Below are positions 1 through 8,247 of a stretch of 64,000 nucleotides of DNA, one piece after another. Source of the DNA: Chitinophagaceae bacterium (GTDB lineage: Bacteria > Bacteroidota > Bacteroidia > Chitinophagales > Chitinophagaceae); assembly GCA_019745155.1 (NCBI GenBank), contig JAIETM010000002.1, forward strand, positions 62,001 to 126,000, written 5' to 3'. The notes beneath the pieces are model-generated. The model did no database searches and was not told the DNA's origin. It saw only the letters and a program-made list of their open reading frames with translations. Both the position numbers and the translations under genes were made by a program. Positions within the stretch are counted from its first letter, which is position 1. Every line of letters starts with the position of its first letter.

Positions 1-551
1 CCATCTTCTAAAGCTATCACATGTACTGCTTCTCCCTGTCCGTCATCTACGCCCATAATACTTCTGGCTTTACCATCTTTAGCGGTGTTCACGCCTAGTC
101 CGCCCATTTCCCAACCTTCTTTATTGTTCCAAGTCATACCCGAAGATTCAAACATTCTTTTGCCGCTGTTTGGATCTGCAAGTTTATCACCCATAAGTAC
201 GCGATCAAAACCTTGCTCATTCATAACAACCATACCAATTGTACTATGGTAATAGTTTTTATACCATTCCATGTATTGATTCGGATCATCATAGTTCTTG
301 GCCCAGTATTTTCTAACGAGTGCTGTATCTGTTCTTACTCTGTATCGGGAAGCCGGAATAGGTGCACCAATCAGGATTCTGTCTCTACCTAAACTATCCT
401 CAATAATGATACCCTTGGTACGAATCAGTTTTGAATCGTCGTTTTTTGTGAAGCTGCTGACAATAAAAAATGTCAGCACCATACTGCAACTAAGCAAACC
501 AAGACTTAAGTATCTGATTTGCTTTTTGAGTTGATTGATTTCTGTATGCAT
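1..551 (-). CDS. Membrane-anchored hypothetical protein, 3' end cut by window edge
   Basis: An open frame of 183 codons begins at the ATG read from 551 down and has no stop before the window edge, so the C-terminus is missing. Residues 14-34 form one hydrophobic segment after a short Lys/Arg-containing N-terminus, which fits a signal anchor. The rest is soluble and contains a recurring strand-turn motif: DRILIGAP near residue 57 and DRVLMGDK near 118, each preceded by a hydrophobic strand and an acidic or Gly turn. A similar pattern (RSIMGVDD) follows near 166. I do not recognise the family. The start lies 2 nt past the stop of the RidA-like gene, so the two are almost certainly co-transcribed. 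A repeat-built beta structure is my inference. Confidence 0.8.
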   Translation of the reverse strand, partial: MHTEINQLKKQIRYLSLGLLSCSMVLTFFIVSSFTKNDDSKLIRTKGIIIEDSLGRDRILIGAPIPASRYRVRTDTALVRKYWAKNYDDPNQYMEWYKNYYHSTIGMVVMNEQGFDRVLMGDKLADPNSGKRMFESSGMTWNNKEGWEMGGLGVNTAKDGKARSIMGVDDGQGEAVHVIALED

Positions 552-553
552 GG

Positions 554-991
554 TTATTTGTTTTCGGGCAATACCGCAACCACTTCAATTTCCAGCTTTG
601 CCTCGGGCATAAACAGTCTGCTTATCTGTACCCAAGTAGAAGTTGGATAATCACCGCCATAGGCTTTTTTTCGCACGTGATTCAAAGCCTTCATCGCTTC
701 TATATCGGTAGTGTAGATGGTTTCTTTCATGACATGTTTTAGTGATGCACCAAAATGTGCTAGGCTTTTCTCAATCACCTTATACACATAAGACACATCT
801 TTCTCGGTGATGTTGGTAGCCACTGTTCCAGACACATAGATCGTATTACCCGTTCTAATCACCTGTGTATATCCACCCACTGTATCTTGTTGACCCAGTG
901 TAAAGTGGAACTTTTCTTTATACGGGTGTGTTTGTGCAAATGTTACACATCCCATAAATAATGCTAACATGATTAAGCTTAGTTGTTTCAT
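554..991 (-). CDS. Exported RidA (YjgF/UK114) family protein
   Basis: The 145-aa product starts with a clear Sec signal peptide (MKQLSLIMLALFMGCVTFAQ), followed by a complete Rid domain from about residue 35 to 143. The family's C-terminal signature is present: an Arg in QISRLFMPEA, matching the imine-binding Arg of E. coli RidA, followed by KLEIEVVAVL. Classical RidA hydrolyses reactive enamines and imines released by PLP enzymes in the cytoplasm. An exported copy must act on something else or serve another role, so the substrate is unknown. It sits between a lipoprotein gene (9 nt upstream) and an anchored protein gene (2 nt downstream), probably in one transcript. The family call is secure and the function is not. 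Confidence 0.9.
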   Translation of the reverse strand: MKQLSLIMLALFMGCVTFAQTHPYKEKFHFTLGQQDTVGGYTQVIRTGNTIYVSGTVATNITEKDVSYVYKVIEKSLAHFGASLKHVMKETIYTTDIEAMKALNHVRKKAYGGDYPTSTWVQISRLFMPEAKLEIEVVAVLPENK

Positions 992-1000
992 AAAAATGTT

Positions 1001-1588
1001 TTACTGACCTGCAAGAATGGGTTTATTGGGTGTTGTACACCAGGCTGCGCGATGTAGGGTAATGGTGCCATTGTGGACATTGGTGCTGATTTCAACCCAT
1101 CCATAGTGTACCTGTTGTGCTTTTACCAGCTGAAAAGGCAGGTATTTTCTGGATTGCCCCAGCCAATTACCAAACCACTGTACCGTTCCTGTTTCATGTT
1201 CATGTCTTTCTATCAAAGCCACTTCTGAAAACTCATACCAATTATGTCCAGTAACTGTTGTACCAATCGACGTATTTTTTTGTAGTGCTGGTACGGTTTC
1301 TTCCGGACTCACCGGCAAGCGCGTAGTGATACTACTGAGTACGAGGTATCTTCTTTTATCGGTTTTATTGATAAAGTCGCCAACCAGTTCTGTATAGAAC
1401 ACGAGGTCAAAGCGTTGATTATTATCGAAGTCATACACAATTGGATCGGCACCCCATCTTAGTGTAGTATCCTTCAATTGATGATAAGTGATATCGGCAG
1501 GAGGCGCCGGATTTGCAGGCGTTGTCGGTTGTTTACTGCAAGACACCAGTATTAAGGCCAGTGCGGAGAGCAATAAGTATGGTCGCAT
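1001..1588 (-). CDS. Hypothetical lipoprotein
   Basis: I start this gene at the ATG read from 1588 rather than at the longer in-frame start at 1684. From 1588 the protein begins with MRPYLLLSALALILVSCSK, a signal peptide ending in a lipobox (LVSC), so it is probably a lipoprotein. A Pro-rich linker (PTTPANPAPPAD) follows, then a domain of about 160 residues. The end of that domain, with HYGWVEIS followed by a strand and AAW..TPNKPILAGQ, resembles the C-terminal part of many Bacteroidota secreted proteins of unknown function. No enzyme motif was seen. The gene precedes the exported RidA-like gene by 9 nt and probably shares its transcript. Confidence 0.75.
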   Translation of the reverse strand: MRPYLLLSALALILVSCSKQPTTPANPAPPADITYHQLKDTTLRWGADPIVYDFDNNQRFDLVFYTELVGDFINKTDKRRYLVLSSITTRLPVSPEETVPALQKNTSIGTTVTGHNWYEFSEVALIERHEHETGTVQWFGNWLGQSRKYLPFQLVKAQQVHYGWVEISTNVHNGTITLHRAAWCTTPNKPILAGQ

Positions 1589-1699
1589 GTTTTTTTTGCA
1601 AACATGCTTATTTGCGTAAGTTTTTACAACCGCATGAATATGTGAAAAGACGGTAATTGCTGCCTGTTTAAACCAGCTATTCAATACGTAAAAATCGAT

Positions 1700-2398
1700 T
1701 TACCGAATTAGCTCAAACTGCTCAACATAAATACCTAATAAGATGTGCCAGATACAATAATGGCCAAGGCGTAAAATCAACGAAGCCAGAAAGCCCGCCT
1801 TTTTGTAATACCATGCTTGTAGAAAATTCATCGCAAAGCCAGTGGCAAAAGCATAGACAATAAACCACCAATCGCCATCCGGCCATTGTTCTAGCGGTTC
1901 TCTCAAAGCGCTTAATATGGCTACTACTATGAAGTAATGGTATTGCCATTTTGGTGCAATCCATTTTTTCCCAATCAATAATAAAATAGTGAGCGGTATC
2001 ATGCGATACCAAAGTTCAATTTCCAATGCACCAGCGCAATACAGAAAAATGCTGTAGGGAAAAGGTTGCAGAAAAGGCGGCAAACTAGTATATGGCTGCG
2101 GGTGTAATAAGAACTTTATTACCAATACATCAGCTATGCCAAAAGCCATGCCCCACAGTAACACTTTTTGATACATCCTGCGCGCGTGTTGATCTGCACT
2201 GGCAATAGTAGGCAGGCCCGCTTTAGATTGCAGGGCGGTTAATGGAATCAGTGGCAATAGCCACAAGAGGTTTGACCAGTCCCATAACCGTAAGCCTGTT
2301 GCTGTCTGCGATAATGCTTGACCATAGTATATAGTCATTGTTGGAATCAGCAATAATAAAGAGGCAATCAGCAGGGATCTTTTGTTGTCTTCCAGCAT
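1700..2398 (-). CDS. Integral membrane protein, CPBP-protease-like
   Basis: This 232-aa, highly hydrophobic protein has six to eight predicted membrane segments. It has a weak match to the CPBP (Abi/CAAX-type) intramembrane protease motifs: E126-x-E128-x3-R132 in place of the canonical EExxxR, and His213 and His218 in a late membrane segment (LGHYCIWH). The double Glu is interrupted by Ile, so catalytic activity is uncertain and it could be a degenerate member. The start lies 11 nt after the AT3 acyltransferase stop, so the two are probably co-transcribed. Prenyl-protein or peptide processing would be the family expectation, but the evidence here only supports a CPBP-like membrane protein. 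Confidence 0.6.
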   Translation of the reverse strand: MLEDNKRSLLIASLLLLIPTMTIYYGQALSQTATGLRLWDWSNLLWLLPLIPLTALQSKAGLPTIASADQHARRMYQKVLLWGMAFGIADVLVIKFLLHPQPYTSLPPFLQPFPYSIFLYCAGALEIELWYRMIPLTILLLIGKKWIAPKWQYHYFIVVAILSALREPLEQWPDGDWWFIVYAFATGFAMNFLQAWYYKKAGFLASLILRLGHYCIWHILLGIYVEQFELIR

Positions 2399-2409
2399 AA
2401 TGAATTAGC

Positions 2410-3519
2410 TTATTGAAGTCCACGATCTCCAGTGGTAATGGAATACCACTTAGGCAATATGGCTCTAAAGATGGCTCCTATGGCAATACAGAGCAGTATC
2501 ACAATCGTGGGTACTACCAGAAAATTGAATAATCGATGATAAGCAAAAGACTGCGTGAACTGCGTACTCATCCGCATCAAGTAGTTTACCAAAGGATTGT
2601 GCAGCGCATAAATGATGAAAGAAAACCCGCTCATCCAAACCAGCCATGGTTGTTGTTTAAACCATTTCACCACAGCATCCAGGCCATACCAAACCGCGAT
2701 CAATCCTGTGAATACAGTTGTTTTATGCAAGACGGATAAAATCCAAAAACTGCTGGCTGCTGCAGAAGATAGTTTAAACGCAAGAAAGGTCTTTACCAAT
2801 GCTGTTGTAATGAATACGATCCAAACTGCAGGCATCAATATCCATTTGGGTTTTTCTTCTATCCAGTTGTTTCTTTTTTGTAGCCAAATACCTAAGCTGA
2901 AAAAGAGCAAGCCTTCTCCTTCCAGAAAATACACGTTGGCAGTTACCAACCAGAAAAACCCAATGATCAAAAACCAGATGAGTGCTCCTTTCTGTGTCAC
3001 CCAACGGAGGAAGGGATAAATTGCGTTATAAATCAATAATACACGGATAAACCACAATTGAAATGCAATTGGCGCTAGTGTCCATCTTTCTAATAACTGT
3101 TGCCAAGTCATTTCCCAATAAGGCCTGTTATCTCCCATCTGATCCAGTTGGGCCTGTTGTAAAAACTGCATCGTGAAGGGAAAGTATTGCCAGATCAGGG
3201 TGATGAGCATACCCACCGCACTCCAGATTAAGTAAGGAAGACCCAAGGTGCGGAGTCGCTTACCCATGCGTTGCTTCCATGGTTTGCTATCATGCATTGC
3301 ATATAGATAACCCGAGATGATGAATAGCATGGGTATACGAAAACGAAACAATCCGTTTGCTAGAAAGTATTCAGTAAAAGTGGTAAGGTTGAGTGGTTCC
3401 TCAACAGAGGAAAAGGGTTGTAGGTAGGTATTCTGCAGATTGTATCCATGTACAAATACCAATAAGAGCATGCTTACAAAAGCATAGAACCTGAATTTTG
3501 TTCCTGTAAAGTCTAGCAT
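2410..3519 (-). CDS. Acyltransferase family 3 (OafA/NolL-like) membrane protein
   Basis: The 369-aa protein has about ten membrane segments and the layout of the AT3 family, whose members transfer acyl groups (often acetyl or succinyl) from the cytoplasm to extracellular or periplasmic sugars. Its marks are the first-helix His24 (VFVHGYN), the RIPMLFIISGYLYA segment near residue 62 and the basic KQRMGKRLRTLGLPYLIWS stretch that follows. The length is normal for the family. It is the first gene of the minus-strand group running to the left edge and faces away from the secreted-protein gene at 3631. The substrate cannot be read from the sequence; an outer-surface glycan is likely. Confidence 0.88.
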   Translation of the reverse strand: MLDFTGTKFRFYAFVSMLLLVFVHGYNLQNTYLQPFSSVEEPLNLTTFTEYFLANGLFRFRIPMLFIISGYLYAMHDSKPWKQRMGKRLRTLGLPYLIWSAVGMLITLIWQYFPFTMQFLQQAQLDQMGDNRPYWEMTWQQLLERWTLAPIAFQLWFIRVLLIYNAIYPFLRWVTQKGALIWFLIIGFFWLVTANVYFLEGEGLLFFSLGIWLQKRNNWIEEKPKWILMPAVWIVFITTALVKTFLAFKLSSAAASSFWILSVLHKTTVFTGLIAVWYGLDAVVKWFKQQPWLVWMSGFSFIIYALHNPLVNYLMRMSTQFTQSFAYHRLFNFLVVPTIVILLCIAIGAIFRAILPKWYSITTGDRGLQ

Positions 3520-3630
3520 GCCGTTAGTTTCTACAAAGTAACCCAGATTAAATTATGCCCGCAACCACACAATCATGTGGTTAAGCCTTTTGTATAAAAT
3601 ATTCTGTATTTTACTAGTAAACTATTGTGC

Positions 3631-5769
3631 ATGAGAAAATTGCCCTTATTGCTCTTGTCTTGTCTTCTTTTCATGCAGCTGCAAGCGCAGTATAGTTATC
3701 AAGCAAGCATTGGAAATGTGGAGGCCGAACAAAATGCCTTTCGAAAGTTTGTACTGGAATCATCCATCAATATTGATGTAAAGCCGGCCTTATTGCGTTT
3801 TTCACGATTAACCGTTGATAGCTTACAACGTGTTATCGCTAAAGACAGCATCAGTACAGATGCAACAAAGTCTATGGCTTCACAGAGTCTTGCTTTATTC
3901 CTGAAGCGTATCAGGGCCGATTTGAAAGCGAAACGCTATGAGGTATTTCTCTTACCAGATGCCATGAAGCAATTTCCACTAATCTGGCACAATCTCTTGC
4001 ACAATGGAAACTGGCAGCAGTATTTTACTGGCTTTGGTGTTCCAAGAACCGAGATAATGCTGTTGGCTTTCAGCGATTTCCCTCAATATCCCGCCATCAA
4101 GGAAATAGCGATGCTGAAAAAATTGCAACGCGATCCCGAGAAGATAGCCGACTATGCTATTGAGCATCGAAACTTTCCATACATCGACACACTGGCATTC
4201 ATGGTAGCTAATGAGCAACCAGAAATCATCTTACATCTTTTTGAACAATCGTCTAAGCAACAGGCGCAGCAATATCTACTGCAACATCAACATCCGCTGG
4301 TGCGCATGGTGGCTGAACTATCTACAAGCCCTAACAAGAAAAACTATTTGCCTTTTGCTTATAAAATATTGCGTGGAGAAATTACCAAGGAACGTATTGA
4401 TCAATTAAGGCAAACACCCTCAGCCTATTTTGCTGCACTAGTAGATGAAGTCTTGTATCTGCGCGGAGAAATGCTGGCAGGTAAAAAAGTGTATTACACA
4501 GGCGCGCTTCGTTACTATATTAGAAAATATGCAGTTGATTTCTATGTAAGTCAGATGAATCAATTGCACGAGCAATCTGATAAGCAGCGATTTTTTAGTC
4601 TGGAAGGATTGCGCCCGGAAGATTTGTATTTCATCATTGTTGGCGGTGATGCGGCTTTTTATACCTCTAGTTATTTGTATACCTACAATAAGCTCATGTC
4701 TTTTTATCAAAAGAAAAACGCACATGAGTTATTTGATCGTGTAAATAATGTGGTGTTCAGAAAATTTGTTCAAACAACAGTTTACTACAACAACTTCAGC
4801 ACACTATTGAGCAGTATGCCTACGGATAGTGCAAAAAATTTATTGAAACGATTTGTGACAGGTATTGAGCGAAGTACCGACTACACGCTCAATGAAGCGA
4901 TGGACGTAGCAGAAGCCATACCGGGTATTATGGCCAATCCTGTTTTGTCTGATGAGCTTAAAGTGCTGCTGCAAGTGAATAAAACTTACTGCCGTAGATC
5001 AGGTAATTATTATGGCACTTATGTATACGGACTTTTACAACAGATCTACAATACCGTGGCAGATGACAAAGCCGGAAAGCGCACACAGATACTCTTGCCT
5101 TATCTGAATTTAACACGGAAAGAAGTAGAGCAAAAAAACCAAGAGGTAGTGCAGCAGGTATTTTTCTATGGCGATGAAGATGGGAAAGCTTCATTCGACA
5201 ATTTCATGAGTGGCTTTAAAGATGCAAAGCAGTGGAAGCAGGAACAGAATGGTTTATGGGTTACACTACGTGCTTTGACTGGAGCACCGATGATGATTTA
5301 TGCCAACCTTCCTTTAAGCAATGATGAAGGAAAAGATTTGATGGCCATCGATTCTTTGAGTCGGTATTTAGATCAGCAAGGTGTACAGCCGCATATCCTT
5401 ATTCATCGTGGACATAGTTATCATGTAGAGCATACAATAGATAGAATTACTTCTGCAACACGATTGGCTATTTTGGGTTCTTGCGGTGGACATAAAAACT
5501 TGAGTGAAGTGATTTATCGAAGTCCCGATGCACAAGTCATCGCTACCAAGCAGATTGGTTCTAAGTTGGTGAATGAGCCTTTGTTACGAATGTTTAATGA
5601 TGCCATGCTTTTTGGAACAGGTGTACAATGGAAACCATTTTGGCAAAACCTCGGCAACAAATTGAATAAGGATGCGAAGGCCGCCGGTTATTTCAAGGAT
5701 TATATACCGCCCTATCAAAACATGGGTATGCTCTTGTTGCGTTTACATAAGTTGGATGAAACCTCTTAA
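3631..5769 (+). CDS. Secreted protein of unknown function with possible clan-CD-like His/Cys pair
   Basis: I use the ATG at 3631; an in-frame TTG lies two codons upstream at 3625. The product begins with a signal peptide (MRKLPLLLLSCLLFMQLQAQ) and has 712 residues. Most of it is helical and Tyr-rich and matches nothing I know. Near the C-terminus, after a hydrophobic strand, comes HILIHRGHSYH (His592, His595, His598) and then, after a second strand, AILGSCGGHKNL (Cys618). A His after a strand and a Cys after the next strand is the arrangement of clan CD cysteine peptidases and CHAT-type domains, so a peptidase-like domain at about residues 540-700 is plausible but unproven. The gene is monocistronic, with a terminator-like hairpin about 190 nt downstream. 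Confidence 0.85.
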   Translation: MRKLPLLLLSCLLFMQLQAQYSYQASIGNVEAEQNAFRKFVLESSINIDVKPALLRFSRLTVDSLQRVIAKDSISTDATKSMASQSLALFLKRIRADLKAKRYEVFLLPDAMKQFPLIWHNLLHNGNWQQYFTGFGVPRTEIMLLAFSDFPQYPAIKEIAMLKKLQRDPEKIADYAIEHRNFPYIDTLAFMVANEQPEIILHLFEQSSKQQAQQYLLQHQHPLVRMVAELSTSPNKKNYLPFAYKILRGEITKERIDQLRQTPSAYFAALVDEVLYLRGEMLAGKKVYYTGALRYYIRKYAVDFYVSQMNQLHEQSDKQRFFSLEGLRPEDLYFIIVGGDAAFYTSSYLYTYNKLMSFYQKKNAHELFDRVNNVVFRKFVQTTVYYNNFSTLLSSMPTDSAKNLLKRFVTGIERSTDYTLNEAMDVAEAIPGIMANPVLSDELKVLLQVNKTYCRRSGNYYGTYVYGLLQQIYNTVADDKAGKRTQILLPYLNLTRKEVEQKNQEVVQQVFFYGDEDGKASFDNFMSGFKDAKQWKQEQNGLWVTLRALTGAPMMIYANLPLSNDEGKDLMAIDSLSRYLDQQGVQPHILIHRGHSYHVEHTIDRITSATRLAILGSCGGHKNLSEVIYRSPDAQVIATKQIGSKLVNEPLLRMFNDAMLFGTGVQWKPFWQNLGNKLNKDAKAAGYFKDYIPPYQNMGMLLLRLHKLDETS

Positions 5770-6173
5770 AATAAAAACCGGAATGGCAGAAGCCGCTCCG
5801 GGGTTCATTCAGCCTGCTGCAGCTGAATACAAACAAAAAAAGACAATATGCAAAGCAGTAAGACTACTGCCTATATACAGCTGCTAAAGTATTGGCTGAT
5901 TGCCCCGCTTCTTTCCAAAGAATCTGCAATTAGTAAAAAGGAATCGGCAAAAAAAATCCCCCACATTTTCTGTGGGGGTTAATTTTTTGCGCAGGCGTCC
6001 CTGCGGGATTCAAGGAATTGGATGGATATGCTTTTCAGCGGATTGGATTCATATCTATATACGCCAATTCCGTGCCAACGGATTTAATTCTTTTAAGTGA
6101 TTGAAAATCATTCATATAGGAAACTGATCAATTGCCAATCTCTTCCCATAATGGGAAATTTTTTCCCGTTTTG
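5770..6173. other. 404-bp intergenic region without a gene
   Basis: This gap lies between two convergent genes. Apart from the strong GC-rich hairpin at 5951-5988 I see no gene, RNA or repeat in it. Short open frames here have no recognisable protein features. Confidence 0.6.
5951..5988. terminator. Bidirectional intrinsic terminator
   Basis: The 8-bp stem CCCCCACA (5958-5965) and TGTGGGGG (5971-5978) encloses a 5-nt loop. It has an A-tract on the left and a T-rich tract on the right, so it can terminate transcription from either side. It sits between the convergent genes at 3631 (+) and 6174 (-). Confidence 0.8.
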
Positions 6174-6596
6174 CTATGCGTGACCTTCAACGTACAATTT
6201 AAAATTGTTCAAAATGGCCTGCCACCCCTGCTTTTGTAACTCGGGCGGGTTTTGGGTTTCGGTTTCAAACATCTCTACCAAACGGGTTTGGGTATTGTCT
6301 GCTTCGGGTACCATCAGCACATGTACCAAACGGTCATCATCCAAGCGATAGCGTAAACGATCATTGGTAATCACTACCTCATATACGCCACCCAGGTCAA
6401 AACCCATGCTACCATCTCTGGCTTCCATGCGATAGGTAAACCTGCCGCCAGGTCTAAGATCATTGCTGGCCGAAGGGGTATGCCAATCTGCAGATGCGGC
6501 ATTCCATTGAACAATATGTTCGGGCTTTGTGAACTTTTCCCATACGGTCTCAACGTTTGCAGCAATGGTTACTTCAACAGAAATCAATGTTGTCAT
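6174..6596 (-). CDS. SRPBCC / AHSA1-domain protein
   Basis: The start is placed at the ATG read from 6596 (MTTLISVEVTIAANVETVWE), because the upstream extension to 6692 looks unlike protein and the family usually begins here. The 140-aa product has the Bet v1-like START fold of the AHSA1 family: an opening strand, then ETVWEKFTKPEHIVQWNAAS, the PGGRFTYRME strand, and a C-terminal helix with the common GWQAILNNFKLYVE ending. Members bind hydrophobic ligands or act in stress responses, and no catalytic residue is diagnostic. It is a single gene convergent with the secreted protein gene to its left and divergent from recA. Confidence 0.85.
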   Translation of the reverse strand: MTTLISVEVTIAANVETVWEKFTKPEHIVQWNAASADWHTPSASNDLRPGGRFTYRMEARDGSMGFDLGGVYEVVITNDRLRYRLDDDRLVHVLMVPEADNTQTRLVEMFETETQNPPELQKQGWQAILNNFKLYVEGHA

Positions 6597-7007
6597 GTGG
6601 GGGTATCTGTAAGGTGAAAAAATTAACCTGTTCAAACAAGGCATCCCCTGGCAGTAAAAAGCAATCTGACTTTGGGTAAGACAGGGTTGCACTTATGTAC
6701 ATAAAATCATTCAGGCAGTTGTGGGGGAACGCCATGTTGGTTGTTTAGGGTGAATAAAAATAGCCTATACGACTGGATTGCTGAAAATTTTATATAACAG
6801 CTTTGTTTAATACTTGTATCATGCATTGGCACAGGCGGTTATCATCTATATTACCGGAAGCGCCAACCAAATCGGAATGACAATTCGTTTAGCAAAAAAT
6901 ACTAAAAAAATTAGTGTTGATAAGTAAAATGCCCTAACTTCACACCCGTATTAATTTTGTTCCGGTCGCAGCGCGACTGCCCAAAACACCCATAAAAACT
7001 GAATAAA
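6597..7007. other. 411-bp divergent intergenic region upstream of recA
   Basis: This region lies between the AHSA1-type gene and recA. It is AT-rich and should hold the promoters of both. A -7 element for recA is visible at 6952-6959. I found no palindrome resembling a LexA (SOS) box and no small gene. Confidence 0.5.
6952..6959 (+). promoter_or_regulatory. Putative -7 promoter element of recA
   Basis: TAATTTTG matches the Bacteroidota -7 consensus TAnnTTTG. It would start transcription about 40 nt before the recA ATG, in an A-rich leader. No convincing -33 TTG is found at the usual spacing, so this is tentative. Confidence 0.4.
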
Positions 7008-8027
7008 ATGAGTAATGCAGAAAAATTAAAGGCCCTGAAACTGACGATTGATAAGATTGACAAGGATTTTGGTAAGGGTAGTGTGATGATGATGAGTGAT
7101 AAGGCCGAACATGCCATGGAAGTGGTATCAACAGGTTCTATTGGTTTAGACACTGCACTTGGTGTAGGTGGTTTTCCTAAGGGAAGAATCATCGAAATCT
7201 ATGGACCTGAATCTTCCGGTAAAACAACCATTGCGATTCATGCTATTGCAGAAGCGCAGAAAAAAGGTGGCATGTGTGCCATCATTGATGCGGAACATGC
7301 TTTTGATAGTGCTTACGCGCAGAAACTGGGCGTAGATGTAGATAACCTGCTGATCTCTCAACCAGATTATGGTGAGCAGGCTTTGGAAATTGCTGATCGT
7401 TTGATTCTTTCTGGTGCATTGGATGTAGTGGTGATTGACTCTGTTGCGGCATTGGTACCTAAAGGAGAACTGGAAGGTGAAATGGGCGATAGTAAAATGG
7501 GTTTACAGGCACGTTTGATGAGCCAGGCTTTGCGTAAACTGACTGCTACAATTAATAAGACCAATACAATTTGCATTTTCATCAACCAGTTGCGTGAGAA
7601 GATTGGTGTCATGTTTGGTAATCCTGAAACCACTACTGGTGGTAATGCGCTGAAGTTCTACGCGTCTGTACGTTTGGACATCAGAAGAATGAGCCAGATT
7701 AAAGATGGTGATACTGCAGTAGGTAACCGCGTTAAAGTAAAAGTGGTGAAAAACAAAGTAGCACCTCCTTTCCGTGCTGCTGAATTTGATATTGTATTTG
7801 GTGAAGGTATCAGCAAGGTTGGTGAGATCATTGATATGGGTGTTGAGCTGAGCATCATTCAAAAAAGTGGTAGCTGGTTTAGCTATGAAGGCAATAAACT
7901 AGGTCAGGGTCGCGAAGCGGTGAAGCAATTGTTGCACGATAATCCAGAATTATCAGGAGAGATCGAAGCAAAGATTCGCGCAGCAATCAGCACACAAACT
8001 GCACCCGCAGTTGCCGCAGAAGAATAA
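7008..8027 (+). CDS. recA: RecA recombinase
   Basis: This is a full-length 339-aa RecA, the ATP-dependent strand-exchange protein of homologous recombination. The Walker A loop GPESSGKT is at residues 66-73, the Walker B strand [12 protein letters not shown] follows near 142-153, and the loop-L2 segment with [27 protein letters not shown] is intact. The C-terminal tail is short and Ala-rich (TAPAVAAEE) rather than strongly acidic, as is common in Bacteroidota. The start [27 protein letters not shown] is typical and lies behind an A-rich leader. The gene stands alone with its own promoter region and a strong intrinsic terminator. Confidence 0.99.
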   Translation: MSNAEKLKALKLTIDKIDKDFGKGSVMMMSDKAEHAMEVVSTGSIGLDTALGVGGFPKGRIIEIYGPESSGKTTIAIHAIAEAQKKGGMCAIIDAEHAFDSAYAQKLGVDVDNLLISQPDYGEQALEIADRLILSGALDVVVIDSVAALVPKGELEGEMGDSKMGLQARLMSQALRKLTATINKTNTICIFINQLREKIGVMFGNPETTTGGNALKFYASVRLDIRRMSQIKDGDTAVGNRVKVKVVKNKVAPPFRAAEFDIVFGEGISKVGEIIDMGVELSIIQKSGSWFSYEGNKLGQGREAVKQLLHDNPELSGEIEAKIRAAISTQTAPAVAAEE

Positions 8028-8050
8028 AGTTTTGATGGGTTAGTAATACA

Positions 8051-8078
8051 GCCATGCCGTTCCCGGCGTGGCTTTTTT
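8051..8078 (+). terminator. Intrinsic terminator of recA
   Basis: A 9-bp stem GCCATGCCG / CGGCGTGGC with one G-U pair and a TTCC loop is followed directly by six T residues, 24 nt after the recA stop. Confidence 0.9.
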
Positions 8079-8218
8079 ATTACCCATCATACCCCCCTTA
8101 AACTAGGGATATTCAACGTAGACAAGGCTTTCAAAGCTCAAAATATCCTTAAAAAAATTCTCGGTTTCACCAGAAGGCCGTTATCCTGTACTACCTTACG
8201 GCCAAAACTAGGTTCGTG

Positions 8219-8226
8219 TATTTTTG
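8219..8226 (+). promoter_or_regulatory. Putative -7 promoter element of the first esterase-like gene
   Basis: TATTTTTG fits TAnnTTTG and ends 21 nt before the ATG at 8248. It overlaps the upstream in-frame TTG at 8224, which argues that translation starts at 8248 instead. No clear -33 element was seen. Confidence 0.35.
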
Positions 8227-8247
8227 CAATCACTTATTTCAGTAGGC

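Noticed and set aside
298-534. 78-aa plus-strand frame at the left edge
   Set aside because: The minus strand here carries a longer open frame that runs off the edge and is joined to the RidA-like gene by a 2-nt gap.
2612-3019. 135-aa plus-strand frame
   Set aside because: It lies fully inside the AT3 acyltransferase gene on the other strand, which has clear family motifs.
6597-7007. LexA-type SOS box upstream of recA
   Set aside because: No suitable palindrome was found in the region; many Bacteroidota lack LexA control.
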